Source: an uncultured Verrucomicrobiota bacterium
Lineage (GTDB): Bacteria > Verrucomicrobiota > Verrucomicrobiia > Limisphaerales > CAIYYI01
Length of the DNA: 50,421 nt
Direction of reading: 5' to 3'
NCBI GenBank assembly: GCA_903930345.1
Contig: CAIYYI010000032.1
Coordinates: forward strand, 1 to 50,421
Part shown: positions 27,084 through 35,263 of the stretch, in pieces
Position numbering within the stretch: the first letter of the stretch is position 1
How the letters are laid out: each line of letters starts with the position of its first letter
Notes under the pieces: generated by a model
Database searches by the model: none
Told to the model about the DNA's origin: nothing
The model's input: the letters and a program-made list of their open reading frames with translations, nothing else
Made by a program: the position numbers and the translations under genes

Positions 27084-27252
27084 CAGCGCCAGCGATCGGC
27101 TGGCGGCGGCGCGCCAGACAGGCTGCCAGTATGCGGTGATGACCACCAAACACCACGGTGGCTTCGCCCTCTGGCCGAGCGCGGTGGGGAATTTCAACAC
27201 CGGGACACACCTGGGCGGGCGCGATCTGGTGCAGGACTTTGTGACGGCCTGC
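27084..27252 (+). pseudogene. Remnant of a GH29 alpha-L-fucosidase, truncated at both ends
   Basis: A frame starting 3 bp after the pta stop encodes about 56 residues that read like the core of GH29 fucosidases: QTGCQYAVMTTKHHGGF, ALWPS, then GRDLVQDFVTACR. The HHDGF motif of the family is here HHGGF. The similarity ends where a palindromic repeat begins (27251), and no start or remaining barrel is present. The frame continues to 27450 without further resemblance. This is a decayed fragment left by a deletion or insertion. Confidence 0.7.
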
Positions 27253-27304
27253 AGGTTGGGAAACCTGCGGCACGTTCCCTTGTGCCGCAGGTTTCTAAAC
27301 CTGC
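27251..27304 (+). repeat. Large inverted repeat built of smaller palindromes
   Basis: Two 23-bp arms (27251-27273 and 27282-27304) are inverted copies with two mismatches around an 8-bp loop. Each arm is itself palindromic (GCAGGTT with AACCTGC). It looks like a REP-type or miniature mobile element and forms the right edge of the fucosidase remnant. Confidence 0.8.
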
Positions 27305-27310
27305 TGTGTC

Positions 27311-27328
27311 GCCGACTTCCAAGTCGGC
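27311..27328 (+). repeat. Short palindrome adjoining the inverted repeat
   Basis: GCCGACTT and AAGTCGGC arms of 8 bp around CC. It is of the same style as the neighbouring palindromes and those at 32140-32272. Confidence 0.7.
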
Positions 27329-27530
27329 AGCGCTACCGGTCATTCGAGGGCTCTCGTTCATCCGCATGGCCTGCCGGTTTGGAGAACCAGCGCACAGCCC
27401 TGGTGGATGCGTTGCGGGTCACCTTTGTCAATTCCAAGGTGCTGGATTAAGGTTCGGGGTGGGACCGACGTCGGATCTCCTCGCCAGGTTTGCTTTTGCG
27501 GCCGGGACGTGTTTCCATGGGGTATTGCTT
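27329..27530 (+). other. Gene-free leader of the 1493-residue protein gene
   Basis: With the pseudogene and palindromes, this makes about 450 bp without an intact gene after pta. The open frame of the downstream gene runs back through it, but the signal peptide starts at 27531. No convincing promoter is seen. Confidence 0.4.
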
Positions 27531-30500
27531 ATGCGGATCACCTCTTCATTCTCCAGTTGCCTGGTGGTGCTGCTGGCGTGCGGTCTGTTCCCGGCGGGTG
27601 CCCGGGCCCTGGAGACCTCCCTGCCCGCCACCAACATGCCGGACCGGGTTTACGAAGTGCTGCGCGCGGCCATCCAGGCCCACTGGGGCGGCAATGAGTT
27701 TGCGGCGCTCAAGAATCCGTATGCGCCCAAGCTCTCCTTCGAAGCCATCCGAGCCACCAATCTCACCGCGCTGGCGATCCTGCGGCAGATGCCGGGGCCG
27801 GACCTGGACCAGCTGGAGCGCGTGCGCTACCGCTCCAAACCGTCCGGGGTGCCCGCCCCGAAGCTGCTGCGGGGGGCGTGGGCGCGGCCAGCCACCAACG
27901 AGCAGCTGGTGCTGCTGATGGCGGACTTCCAGCTGGAATGGCAGATCCGCAGCCAGACGCCGGTGTACGAGCGGGCGGATTATGCCCGGGAGCTGGCCGA
28001 GCTCCTGCGGGTGCTGCGGCGGCAGACGAACAACCCGGCCCCGGAATACGAGTGGCGCGCCATGGGCTACGGGGAGGAGCGGCTGCCCTTGGAGCCCGGG
28101 GCGGCCTACGGGCACGCGTACGGCGCGGCGTGGCGGGGGGAGACCAACGCCGCGCGGGTGATCATGGCTTACCTGCTGCAGGCAGACCCGGGGGCGCGGG
28201 CGCTCTGGGCGCGCATCGACAATGCGGCGCAGCAGGGCTTCGCCCAGGGGCTGAAGCTGCTGCGGGAGGGGGCGGCGAGGTCCAAGGTGCTGGCTCTGTG
28301 GGAGGAGAACCTGCGGGTGTTCCCGCAGAGCCCGCACCAGGCGCAGCTGGCCGAGTATGTGGCCCAGCTCAAGACCCAGGTGGCGGAGTTCGGCCCGTTG
28401 GCGGCCACCACGGTGGAGGATCCGGAGTCGCTCCCGGTCGCGCGGCGGGCAGAGTATTACCTGGCGCGGTTTCCGGATTGCGCGCCGCCGGTGGTCGGGT
28501 TGTCCGGAATTCCCCTGAAGACGGCGGTGGAGGCGCTGGGGCGGGAGGCGATCCCGGCGCTGCTGGCACGCCTGGAGGACCGCCGGCTCACGCGGCTGAC
28601 GGGGCCGCGCGGCAGCTATGGCGGCTACGGAACCCAGCGGGAGACGCAGACGATCTGGCGGGTGCAGGACCTGGCGCTGGAGTGCCTGGAGAAGGCGGCC
28701 GGGGTGCGATTCCTCACCCAGCGGCGCGAGCCCGGGCTGTTTTCCACCTTGGCCCCGGAGGCGCGCGCCACGGTGGCAAAGGAGGCGCGGCAATGGTGGG
28801 AGCAGAGCGGGCAGGTATCGCCGGTGGCGGGGCAGTTTGCCCGGCTGGAGACGCTGCCGCTCACGGAGCGGATCAGCACGGCGCAGAAGCTGCGGGAGCA
28901 GGCGCCCGGCGCGACGAACTACGTGGCGCTGCTGCTGGGCTGGAGCCACGGTGCGCCCGCCTACGAGTTGGAGCGGCTGGCGGAGGTGCTCGCCGGGTGG
29001 GGCGACCTCACGCTGCTGCCCCGGCTGCGCGAGTTGTGGCTGGCCAACCGCCCGAACGCGGACTTCATCCTGCGGTATGGCACGCCTGAGGATTTCGGCC
29101 TGCTCCGGGACGCCGAGCGGCGGCAGCGGGTGGGCAGCCCGGGATCGAACCCGTCGCTGGTGGGGTATCGGCTGTGCGCGGAGGTGCGGCGGGCGGCCCA
29201 GGCAGAGAAGCCGCTGACCAACCTATTCCTGGTGCCGCTGCTGGCGGAGGGCCTGGGGCTGCGCAGCCAGACGGAGTCGCGCCTGGCGGCAGGCCGGAGC
29301 AGCACACGGTGCAGCGCGGCGGATCTTTGTCTGGAGGGGCTGATCCAGCTCACCGGCCACAACGAGGGATACGATGCCACACAGCCGGTGCCGGAGCGGA
29401 TGGCGGCGGTGGACCGGTGGCAGGCGTGGTGGAAGACGCGGGGCCGGGCCGAGTTCCTGGCGCAGCACCCGGAGACGCGGCCCGCGTTTGGCACGCTGGC
29501 GGATGGCCCCGCCACGGTGACGGCGCGGGACCTGCCGGCCCTGGTGCCGGTGGATGGGGCGGACGGGCGCACGCGCAACGATGTGCCGCGACGCGACCTG
29601 CTGGCGCTGCTGGACCAGCGCCAGGCGGAGGGGGAACGGGCGGGCGACCTGTGGCGGTTCCAGTTTACCAGCGCGGAGGCGGAGCGCGACTGGTTCCGCA
29701 AGGCGCGGCCGGTGCCGGCGGCGCGGCCCGGGGAATCGTGCCTGGAGAAGCTGGCGGAGGGGCGATCCATCCTGGTGGAGCTGGAGCGGCAGGGGCGGCC
29801 CTGGGTGTCCGTGTTCGACCGGGAAGACGGCGGGGCGACGGACCTCCGGGCGGCGGTGGAGAAGGCGGGGCGCGAGTCCGCGCCGGTGGTGCGCGGGGCA
29901 CGGGTGTTGCTGGCGGATCGGCAGGGCCGGGTGTGGCTGCTGCAAAACGCGGCGCGCACCCTGCTGGCGTACGACGCGCGCGCTGGCAAGTGGCTGGAGC
30001 GCGCCTCGGTGATCCCGGGGACGGAGACAGCGCCAGCGGAAGATCCATATGCCCGCAGCCACTTCAGCGCCTCCGCCTACGAGAGTCGGGACGGGACGCT
30101 GTACTTTGCCGAGGGGGCGGGGCTGCACGTTATGGCGGGGCGGGAGTGGAGCTTCCAGCCGGTGGAGCGCCGCACGAACGCGACGACGGGGAAGCTGATG
30201 GGGCGGATCATGAGCTGGAAGTTCGAGGAGGATGCGCAGGGGCGGGTGTACGCGTTTGCCGCGCGCGCCTACAGCGGCCAGACCGCCTGCTGGCGGCGGG
30301 AGGCGGGGCGGTGGAGCAGCTATCCGCTGCCGGCGGACGCCCGCGCGCTGGTGCCCCGGGCGGGGGAAGAGGTGTGGTACCAGGATGAGAATTACCGCTG
30401 GTATTCCTTCCAGGCGGGCCAGGCGCCCCGGCTGCTGACCCCGGCCGACTTCAACCTGGAGGGCGAGGCGCTGCCCCGGGTGACGCTGCTGGCCGTCAGC

Positions 30501-32012
30501 CCCACCGGCGAGGCCTGGTACCAGTGGCAGCCCGGGACCAACCGGAGCACGCGCGCGGGGGGCGGGGCGGTGGTGGTGCCGCCGGCCGGGGCGGCCCGCC
30601 GGCTGGGCGGCGAACTGGCTGCGCACCTGAGCGGGCAGCGCCTGGCGGCCAACGCCCACTGCTGGGCGCCGGATGGCACCGTGTGGACGCAGGACAGCGG
30701 CCTCCAGTTCGAGCAGTGGAACGCGGAGGGCCGGCGGCTGGCGACCAGCCACCTGCCCACGGCCTGGAAGTCGTACACTCTGCAGATCCGGGCAGCGGAC
30801 GCGCGCGGGAAGCTGTACCTGCAGACGGGCGAAGCCCTGTGGCGGTTCGACACGCGGAGTCCGCTGCCGGTGGAGTCGGACACTCCGCTGGTGCCGGGGC
30901 AGCATTACCCGGGCGTGACGCTGGCGCTGCCGGACAGCGAGGGGAACACGTGGCTGTGCCAGCAGGAAACCCCGAACATCCTCTGGCAGGCGCCCGGCCA
31001 GGGGCCGTGGCGCAAGGTGTACGAGCACACGGGGCGGGGGAGCGATTTCGGCTACCGCCCCACCGTCCAGTTCGGCCTGGAGCTGGCGCAGGGCGGGATG
31101 GTGTTCGGGCTGGGGGAGAACAACGGCTTTCTGCTGTGCCACGACGGCAAGACCCACGCGGCCCTGGACCTGCCGGGCCTGCTGCGGAGCCAGTACCGGC
31201 TGATGAGCCGGCTGCTGCCGGGGCCCCGGGAGCTGGCGGAGAGCGCGGGGGAATACGGCAGCCTGTTCCTGGGCAAGGATGGCCGGGGGAACCTCTGGTG
31301 GGCGGACCATCGCCAGGTGGGGGTGGTGAACGAGCAGGAGAGCGTGCGTCTGGAAAACACGAGCCTGGCGGCGGCGGAGTCCACCTACTTCAGCCCGGCG
31401 GCGCTCAGCCCCGGAGCGGAGGCGGGCGCGACCGTGCTGGATGCCCGGGGCCGGACGGTGATCCTGACCCTGACCAACGGGCGGTTGGAGAAAAAGACCG
31501 GCCCGGCCCTGGCCGCGCCCCGGCACAGCTACGACTACGAGCGCGGCGGGCCCAGCCACCTGCGGGACCGTCAGGGACGGCTGTGGGTGACGGACCGGAC
31601 CAGCACCGCCTACGCCGCCGATGGCAGGAAAGTGCTGACCCAGCCGGGCTACGTGATGTTCGAGGACCGGGCGGGCGGCGTCTGGTTCCGGGAGCCGTCC
31701 AGCGGCAGCGGCGTTCCCGCACGGGTGGTGCGGCTGGGGGCGGGGCAGGCCCGGGCCGTGTGGGAGGGCGGCAACCCGGTGTCGGTGCCGTGCCAGGGGC
31801 CGGATGACACGGTCTGGCTGATGGAAGGAAAGCAGCTGACGCAGCTCAAATACTCAAACACGCGGCTGCAGGTGCTGAACCAGTACCCGCAGGCGCAGAG
31901 CTACGGTGTGGCGCGCCTGTGGCTGGACAATGCGGGCCGGCTATGGGTGGCGCCGGTGACGTCGGTGGGGTCCAGCTTTGTCGCCTCCTGTCTGGCGGTG
32001 CGGGCGCGGTGA
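27531..32012 (+). CDS. Very large secreted protein with propeller-like C-terminal half, unknown function
   Basis: 1493 residues from the ATG at 27531, chosen because a signal peptide starts there (MRITSSFSSCLVVLLACGLF, cleavage near ARA-LE). Residues 30-730 are rich in helix-forming, charged segments and resemble HEAT/TPR-type scaffolds only loosely. Residues about 760-1493 carry recurrent D-x-x-G-x-x-W/Y strands: DRQGRVWLLQ, DGTLYFAEG, DAQGRVYAF, DSEGNTWLCQ, DGRGNLWWADH, DRQGRLWVTD and DNAGRLWVAP. These are typical of ligand-sensing or two-component-regulator beta-propellers. No kinase, membrane anchor or enzyme motif is visible, so it may be a sensor or binding protein in the periplasm or outside. 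Palindromic repeats lie on both sides, suggesting a self-contained cargo. The gene is very GC-rich. Confidence 0.75.
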   Translation: MRITSSFSSCLVVLLACGLFPAGARALETSLPATNMPDRVYEVLRAAIQAHWGGNEFAALKNPYAPKLSFEAIRATNLTALAILRQMPGPDLDQLERVRYRSKPSGVPAPKLLRGAWARPATNEQLVLLMADFQLEWQIRSQTPVYERADYARELAELLRVLRRQTNNPAPEYEWRAMGYGEERLPLEPGAAYGHAYGAAWRGETNAARVIMAYLLQADPGARALWARIDNAAQQGFAQGLKLLREGAARSKVLALWEENLRVFPQSPHQAQLAEYVAQLKTQVAEFGPLAATTVEDPESLPVARRAEYYLARFPDCAPPVVGLSGIPLKTAVEALGREAIPALLARLEDRRLTRLTGPRGSYGGYGTQRETQTIWRVQDLALECLEKAAGVRFLTQRREPGLFSTLAPEARATVAKEARQWWEQSGQVSPVAGQFARLETLPLTERISTAQKLREQAPGATNYVALLLGWSHGAPAYELERLAEVLAGWGDLTLLPRLRELWLANRPNADFILRYGTPEDFGLLRDAERRQRVGSPGSNPSLVGYRLCAEVRRAAQAEKPLTNLFLVPLLAEGLGLRSQTESRLAAGRSSTRCSAADLCLEGLIQLTGHNEGYDATQPVPERMAAVDRWQAWWKTRGRAEFLAQHPETRPAFGTLADGPATVTARDLPALVPVDGADGRTRNDVPRRDLLALLDQRQAEGERAGDLWRFQFTSAEAERDWFRKARPVPAARPGESCLEKLAEGRSILVELERQGRPWVSVFDREDGGATDLRAAVEKAGRESAPVVRGARVLLADRQGRVWLLQNAARTLLAYDARAGKWLERASVIPGTETAPAEDPYARSHFSASAYESRDGTLYFAEGAGLHVMAGREWSFQPVERRTNATTGKLMGRIMSWKFEEDAQGRVYAFAARAYSGQTACWRREAGRWSSYPLPADARALVPRAGEEVWYQDENYRWYSFQAGQAPRLLTPADFNLEGEALPRVTLLAVSPTGEAWYQWQPGTNRSTRAGGGAVVVPPAGAARRLGGELAAHLSGQRLAANAHCWAPDGTVWTQDSGLQFEQWNAEGRRLATSHLPTAWKSYTLQIRAADARGKLYLQTGEALWRFDTRSPLPVESDTPLVPGQHYPGVTLALPDSEGNTWLCQQETPNILWQAPGQGPWRKVYEHTGRGSDFGYRPTVQFGLELAQGGMVFGLGENNGFLLCHDGKTHAALDLPGLLRSQYRLMSRLLPGPRELAESAGEYGSLFLGKDGRGNLWWADHRQVGVVNEQESVRLENTSLAAAESTYFSPAALSPGAEAGATVLDARGRTVILTLTNGRLEKKTGPALAAPRHSYDYERGGPSHLRDRQGRLWVTDRTSTAYAADGRKVLTQPGYVMFEDRAGGVWFREPSSGSGVPARVVRLGAGQARAVWEGGNPVSVPCQGPDDTVWLMEGKQLTQLKYSNTRLQVLNQYPQAQSYGVARLWLDNAGRLWVAPVTSVGSSFVASCLAVRAR

Positions 32013-32139
32013 ACCTACCGGCGGCCGATGAACTGCACAGAAGCGAACGAAGGTGACGAAGAGACCAGCATGGGGGCATTGAATTGGCCGGTGCTGTTGT
32101 CCCATTTTTGGAACCGCAGAACTTTGGTTGTCCAACAAG

Positions 32140-32170
32140 GCGGCAGCAAGCTGCCGCACTCCAAGAGTGC
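32140..32170 (+). repeat. Two adjoining short palindromes
   Basis: GCGGCAG (32140-32146) pairs with CTGCCGC (32151-32157) around CAAG, and GCACTC (32156-32161) pairs with GAGTGC (32165-32170) around CAA. They resemble the palindromes at 27251-27328 in size and arrangement. Confidence 0.7.
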
Positions 32171-32255
32171 TCTGCGACTTCGTGGGCAACCTGCTACACG
32201 ACAGTGTTTTGTAGTGTGTTTGACTGGCCACCTCAAGTCAGGAACCCGAGGAACT

Positions 32256-32272
32256 CCCGGCTGGAAGCCGGG
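32256..32272 (+). repeat. Short palindrome
   Basis: CCCGGCT (32256-32262) pairs with AGCCGGG (32266-32272) around GGA. It lies about 50 bp from the end of the convergent PaaK-like gene and could also act as a weak transcription stop, although no T tract follows. Confidence 0.6.
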
Positions 32273-32322
32273 CGGTACGGCGGGCAAGGACCCCCACCGC
32301 CGCAGGCAAACCGATTCCCCCC

Positions 32323-33618
32323 TCATCCCGCTTGCGTCAGGCGGAACTTGCCGGATTTGGTCGGGACCAGCAGATCTGTCGCAGCCGTGGTCACCGCTCC
32401 CGGTGCCGCCAGCAAATCCTCCAAACGCGCCCGCAATTCAGCCAGTTCCCCGGCGGTCGGTCCCTCACCCTCCGGCACGTAGCGGAGCTGCCAGGAGCCA
32501 TCCTCCCGGGCCTTCAGTTGGTAGTGGACCACGCCGGCCACCGCCGCAAAACACTGGTCCACCTGCCAGGTGGTCACCCGCCGGCCGGTGCGGGCGTGCA
32601 GCGCATCCCGCCGTCGCCCATGCACCCGGTAATGCGTGCGGCCCGTGATTTTCCGCCGTTCCACCAGGTCGCCGATGCGGTACCGGATGAGCGGCATGTA
32701 ATCGTTGCTCAGCGTGGTGACGACCAGTTCCCCCACACCCGCTGCATCCGTGTCCAGCACCTCCAGATAAGCGGTTTCGGTGCTCGGCAGCAGCTGGTTG
32801 CCGGAGCTTTCCATCAGCAGGTGCCCGGTCTCGGTGGAGCCGTACAGGTTGAAGACCGGCACGCCCAGCGCGCGCTCCAGGATACGCCGGTGGACCACGC
32901 TCACAAATTCATAGCTGCACACCACAAACCGCAGCGAGGGGAACCGCACCCCCTCCCGTTCGCAATGCAGGGCAAACCAGGCGCCATGGACCGGGTCCAG
33001 GTCCAAAAAGAGCGGCTGCCACTCCGCCGTCTCCTCAACCATGCGGTTGAGCTGCTCCGGGGTGAGCAGAAAGGGGATGCGCGCCTGGTTCACCGAAAGA
33101 GCCTGGTCCTGGATGCGCTGGCCGTGGGGCTGCCATAGCCAGGGGCAGGCGAGTCCGTTGCACAGCGGGGTGGTCAACGTGACCCGCCTTGGTTGAGGGT
33201 GCTCATCCAAGGCCTTTTCCACCAGCGGGTTCAGCCGCAACGCCCGCCGCTCCTGGGCCTTCCACCAGCCGCACCCCAGCAGCACCGGCACCCGGTCCTC
33301 AGAGGTTCCGGAGGTGTGCTCCAGCTCGACCTCCTGGGAGGCCAGCAAACGGTCCAGGGTCTGATCCGCGCGCAGGAAATTGTACGGGAAATTATCCCGC
33401 ATTTCCCGCTTGGTGACAAACGGCAACTGGAAAAAGCCACCGGCCAGGCCCTGCCCGCCGGAAAGCCGGCGCTGATAAAGGGGCACTTCCTGCAACCGGG
33501 GCCGCAAGGCCTCCCACCAGGCGAGTTCACTGGCCGGGCGGGAAGATTCCAGCACCCGGCCAGACCCGGTCCCATCGGCACAGACATTTGCGTAACCCAA
33601 CATAAAGCGATTCACCAT
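32323..33618 (-). CDS. PaaK/CapK-like adenylate-forming enzyme
   Basis: A 431-residue member of the phenylacetate-CoA ligase/CapK branch of ATP-dependent adenylating enzymes, probably cytoplasmic. The phosphate-binding loop is HTSGTSEDR (101-109). Further marks are NLYGSTETGH, the YRIGDLVERR motif of the hinge region, and a terminal KSGKFRLTQ with the likely catalytic Lys. The start at 33618 is preferred; 33603 is also possible, and the open frame extends upstream without support. CapK-like members often sit in capsule or exopolysaccharide clusters, where their substrate is unknown; the exosortase and export genes begin about 700 bp away. It is divergent from yhbY. Confidence 0.85.
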   Translation of the reverse strand: MVNRFMLGYANVCADGTGSGRVLESSRPASELAWWEALRPRLQEVPLYQRRLSGGQGLAGGFFQLPFVTKREMRDNFPYNFLRADQTLDRLLASQEVELEHTSGTSEDRVPVLLGCGWWKAQERRALRLNPLVEKALDEHPQPRRVTLTTPLCNGLACPWLWQPHGQRIQDQALSVNQARIPFLLTPEQLNRMVEETAEWQPLFLDLDPVHGAWFALHCEREGVRFPSLRFVVCSYEFVSVVHRRILERALGVPVFNLYGSTETGHLLMESSGNQLLPSTETAYLEVLDTDAAGVGELVVTTLSNDYMPLIRYRIGDLVERRKITGRTHYRVHGRRRDALHARTGRRVTTWQVDQCFAAVAGVVHYQLKAREDGSWQLRYVPEGEGPTAGELAELRARLEDLLAAPGAVTTAATDLLVPTKSGKFRLTQAG

Positions 33619-33767
33619 CGCTTGAGATGGGCCATCTGACAAGCGATCCGTGCCAGGGATCCATACTGGCGGGCCATATTGAAACCGGCTGGCCCCGGTC
33701 TGCAGGGGTATGCCGGGGGGGTGGACTTGGTGCACCCGTCAGGATTGACAAATCGCAAGGTGCAGTC

Positions 33768-33797
33768 TTGCGGTGGAGCCAGTCTTGGGCGTAGGCT
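33768..33797 (+). promoter_or_regulatory. Candidate promoter of yhbY
   Basis: TTGCGG and TAGGCT are 18 bp apart, 10 nt in front of the ATG at 33808. A TTGACA at 33745 has no good partner hexamer. Confidence 0.3.
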
Positions 33798-33807
33798 GAA
33801 TCCATAG

Positions 33808-34116
33808 ATGAACGAGACCCACGAAGCATTGCCCAAAGCGACGGTGCGCAAACTGAAAAGTCTGGCCCAGCGTTTGGACCCCATGGTCAAGCTCGGCAAG
33901 GCCGGCGTGACCGATGGGTTTGTGGCCAGCCTGAAAACCGCCCTGGAGCAGCAGGAGTTGGTCAAAATCCGGTTCGACGACCACGCGGATCAGCGTAAGG
34001 TGCTGGCCCCGGAAATCGCAACCAAGACCGGCAGTCAGCTCATCTGGATCGTGGGCCATGTGGCGGTGTTCTTCCGACAGCATCCCGACCCGGCCAAGCG
34101 CAAAGTCCAGGTTTGA
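33808..34116 (+). CDS. yhbY: YhbY/CRS1-type ribosome-associated RNA-binding protein
   Basis: A 102-residue cytoplasmic protein with a single CRM (CRS1/YhbY) RNA-binding domain; family members bind pre-50S ribosomal subunits. The family pattern is clear: LKSLAQRLDPMVKLGKAG near the start, VASLKTALEQQELVKIRF in the middle, and the final strand SQLIWIVGHVAVFFR. The full domain is present with only short extensions. It appears monocistronic, divergent from the PaaK-like gene. Confidence 0.93.
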   Translation: MNETHEALPKATVRKLKSLAQRLDPMVKLGKAGVTDGFVASLKTALEQQELVKIRFDDHADQRKVLAPEIATKTGSQLIWIVGHVAVFFRQHPDPAKRKVQV

Positions 34117-34343
34117 ATCCGCCCGTTTTTTAGGATTAAACCAACGTCAGTTATTGTGATTCCCGAGGCTCATTTGCTGTTTTCCTTATTGGATACATCT
34201 ATTTAGCAATAGTTTATGAAATGTCAAAACAAGGACGAATGTTTTACATTTTTAATTTGACAATCCTCTGGAGAGATGTGATTCTCCTACGCAGTTGTTG
34301 AGATAGTTGCGGTTTAGTTAAATTTATAACTGTTTGAGTTCAT

Positions 34344-35084
34344 ATGAGAATAAATAGCACCTCGATGGGCAGGATGGCTTCGGCCGTCGTAATAGGCGTC
34401 GGTCTGACTGTGGCAATGATGGCTCAGGCTGATGTTGTTTTGTATGATAGCTTGTCCACTGCACCCGGCGGTTACGAAAAAATCACCGGGCCTAATATAT
34501 ATGTTGCTCAACAATTTACAACTCTTGGGCAGTCAGGCCCAAGTTTATTGAACAGTGTTCTTCTTAATATAGCTGAAATATCCCCTGGTGCGCCTAGTGC
34601 GGTTAGTATTGCTATCTACGGAGGGAGTGCCACTCTTCCATCGGGGTCACCTTTAGTGACACTCGCAGGTTCATATCTTGCAGATGGGCCAAATGTATTT
34701 ACTGCCCCTGGGTTTGCTCTTGCGGCCAATTCATACTTTTGGGTAGTAGCTAGCGCATCATCGGGGGTTTATTGGTTTAATGAAACCAAGGACATCAGTG
34801 GTTCTACACCCCCTTCAGGTGCCCAGGGCCCCGGTTATTCGTACGTTGAGGCGTTAAGCACTGATTTTGGGTCAAGTTGGGCCGCAATGCCACTTGGGAC
34901 ACCTTACGGTCCCACTCCCGCTGCCCCATATAACCCTGGTTATCATCCGCTCCAGATGAACGTGATGATTGCTTCCTCCGTACCGGAACCCAGTCAGTGG
35001 GCCATGATGGGTCTCACTTTGGTGGGTGCTGGCGGCTTCTATATCCGCCGCCGCCAGGGCGCCAAGCTCCCGGTTAAGCCCTGA
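34344..35084 (+). CDS. PEP-CTERM exported protein
   Basis: A 246-residue secreted protein and likely substrate of the exosortase encoded next to it. An N-terminal signal peptide ends near MMAQA-DVVLYD (about residue 31). The body is beta-rich, with a pattern like the choice-of-anchor domains (VAQQFTTLG, SVSIAIYGGS, YWFNE). The C terminus has VPEPSQWAMMGL, a hydrophobic segment and IRRRQ, the Pro-Glu-Pro / membrane span / basic triad that directs exosortase processing. Here 10 further residues follow the basic cluster. The gene and its upstream 200 bp are clearly more AT-rich than the neighbours, hinting at separate origin or relaxed composition. A strong terminator follows. Confidence 0.9.
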   Translation: MRINSTSMGRMASAVVIGVGLTVAMMAQADVVLYDSLSTAPGGYEKITGPNIYVAQQFTTLGQSGPSLLNSVLLNIAEISPGAPSAVSIAIYGGSATLPSGSPLVTLAGSYLADGPNVFTAPGFALAANSYFWVVASASSGVYWFNETKDISGSTPPSGAQGPGYSYVEALSTDFGSSWAAMPLGTPYGPTPAAPYNPGYHPLQMNVMIASSVPEPSQWAMMGLTLVGAGGFYIRRRQGAKLPVKP

Positions 35085-35128
35085 AAATTTGAACGTTTGA
35101 TCCGGCAATAAAACGTCTTTCTAATATA

Positions 35129-35165
35129 GCCAACCGAATCTTTATTGGTTCGGTTGGCCTTTTTG
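35129..35165 (+). terminator. Rho-independent terminator after the PEP-CTERM gene
   Basis: Perfect 10-bp arms GCCAACCGAA (35129-35138) and TTCGGTTGGC (35149-35158) with a 10-nt loop, followed by CTTTTTTG-like T tract. It separates the PEP-CTERM gene from the exosortase gene, so the latter needs its own promoter in 35166-35263. Confidence 0.88.
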
Positions 35166-35263
35166 TAACATAAAGTGACGATGCGGGCTCGCCAGCTACC
35201 TGCGCGGCGAACCACTTTGAAGGAGTTTAGCCGGTTGAAATTAGGCGTCCTTCTGTTTCGCTC

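Larger units (their letters stand above)
32013..32322 (+). other. Intergenic region with palindromic repeats
   Basis: 310 bp between two convergent genes. Frames on both strands exist but translate hairpin repeats and are not genes. At least three short palindromes are present, listed separately. Confidence 0.6.

Noticed and set aside
32015-32326. A 103-codon minus-strand frame in the repeat region after the 1493-residue gene
   Set aside because: It translates the palindromic repeats and overlaps the end of the PaaK-like gene; there is no start signal or family resemblance.
34163-34180. A possible sigma-54 promoter before the PEP-CTERM gene, as known for some PEP-CTERM regulons
   Set aside because: The GG and GC elements are 9 instead of 12 positions apart, so the spacing does not fit.
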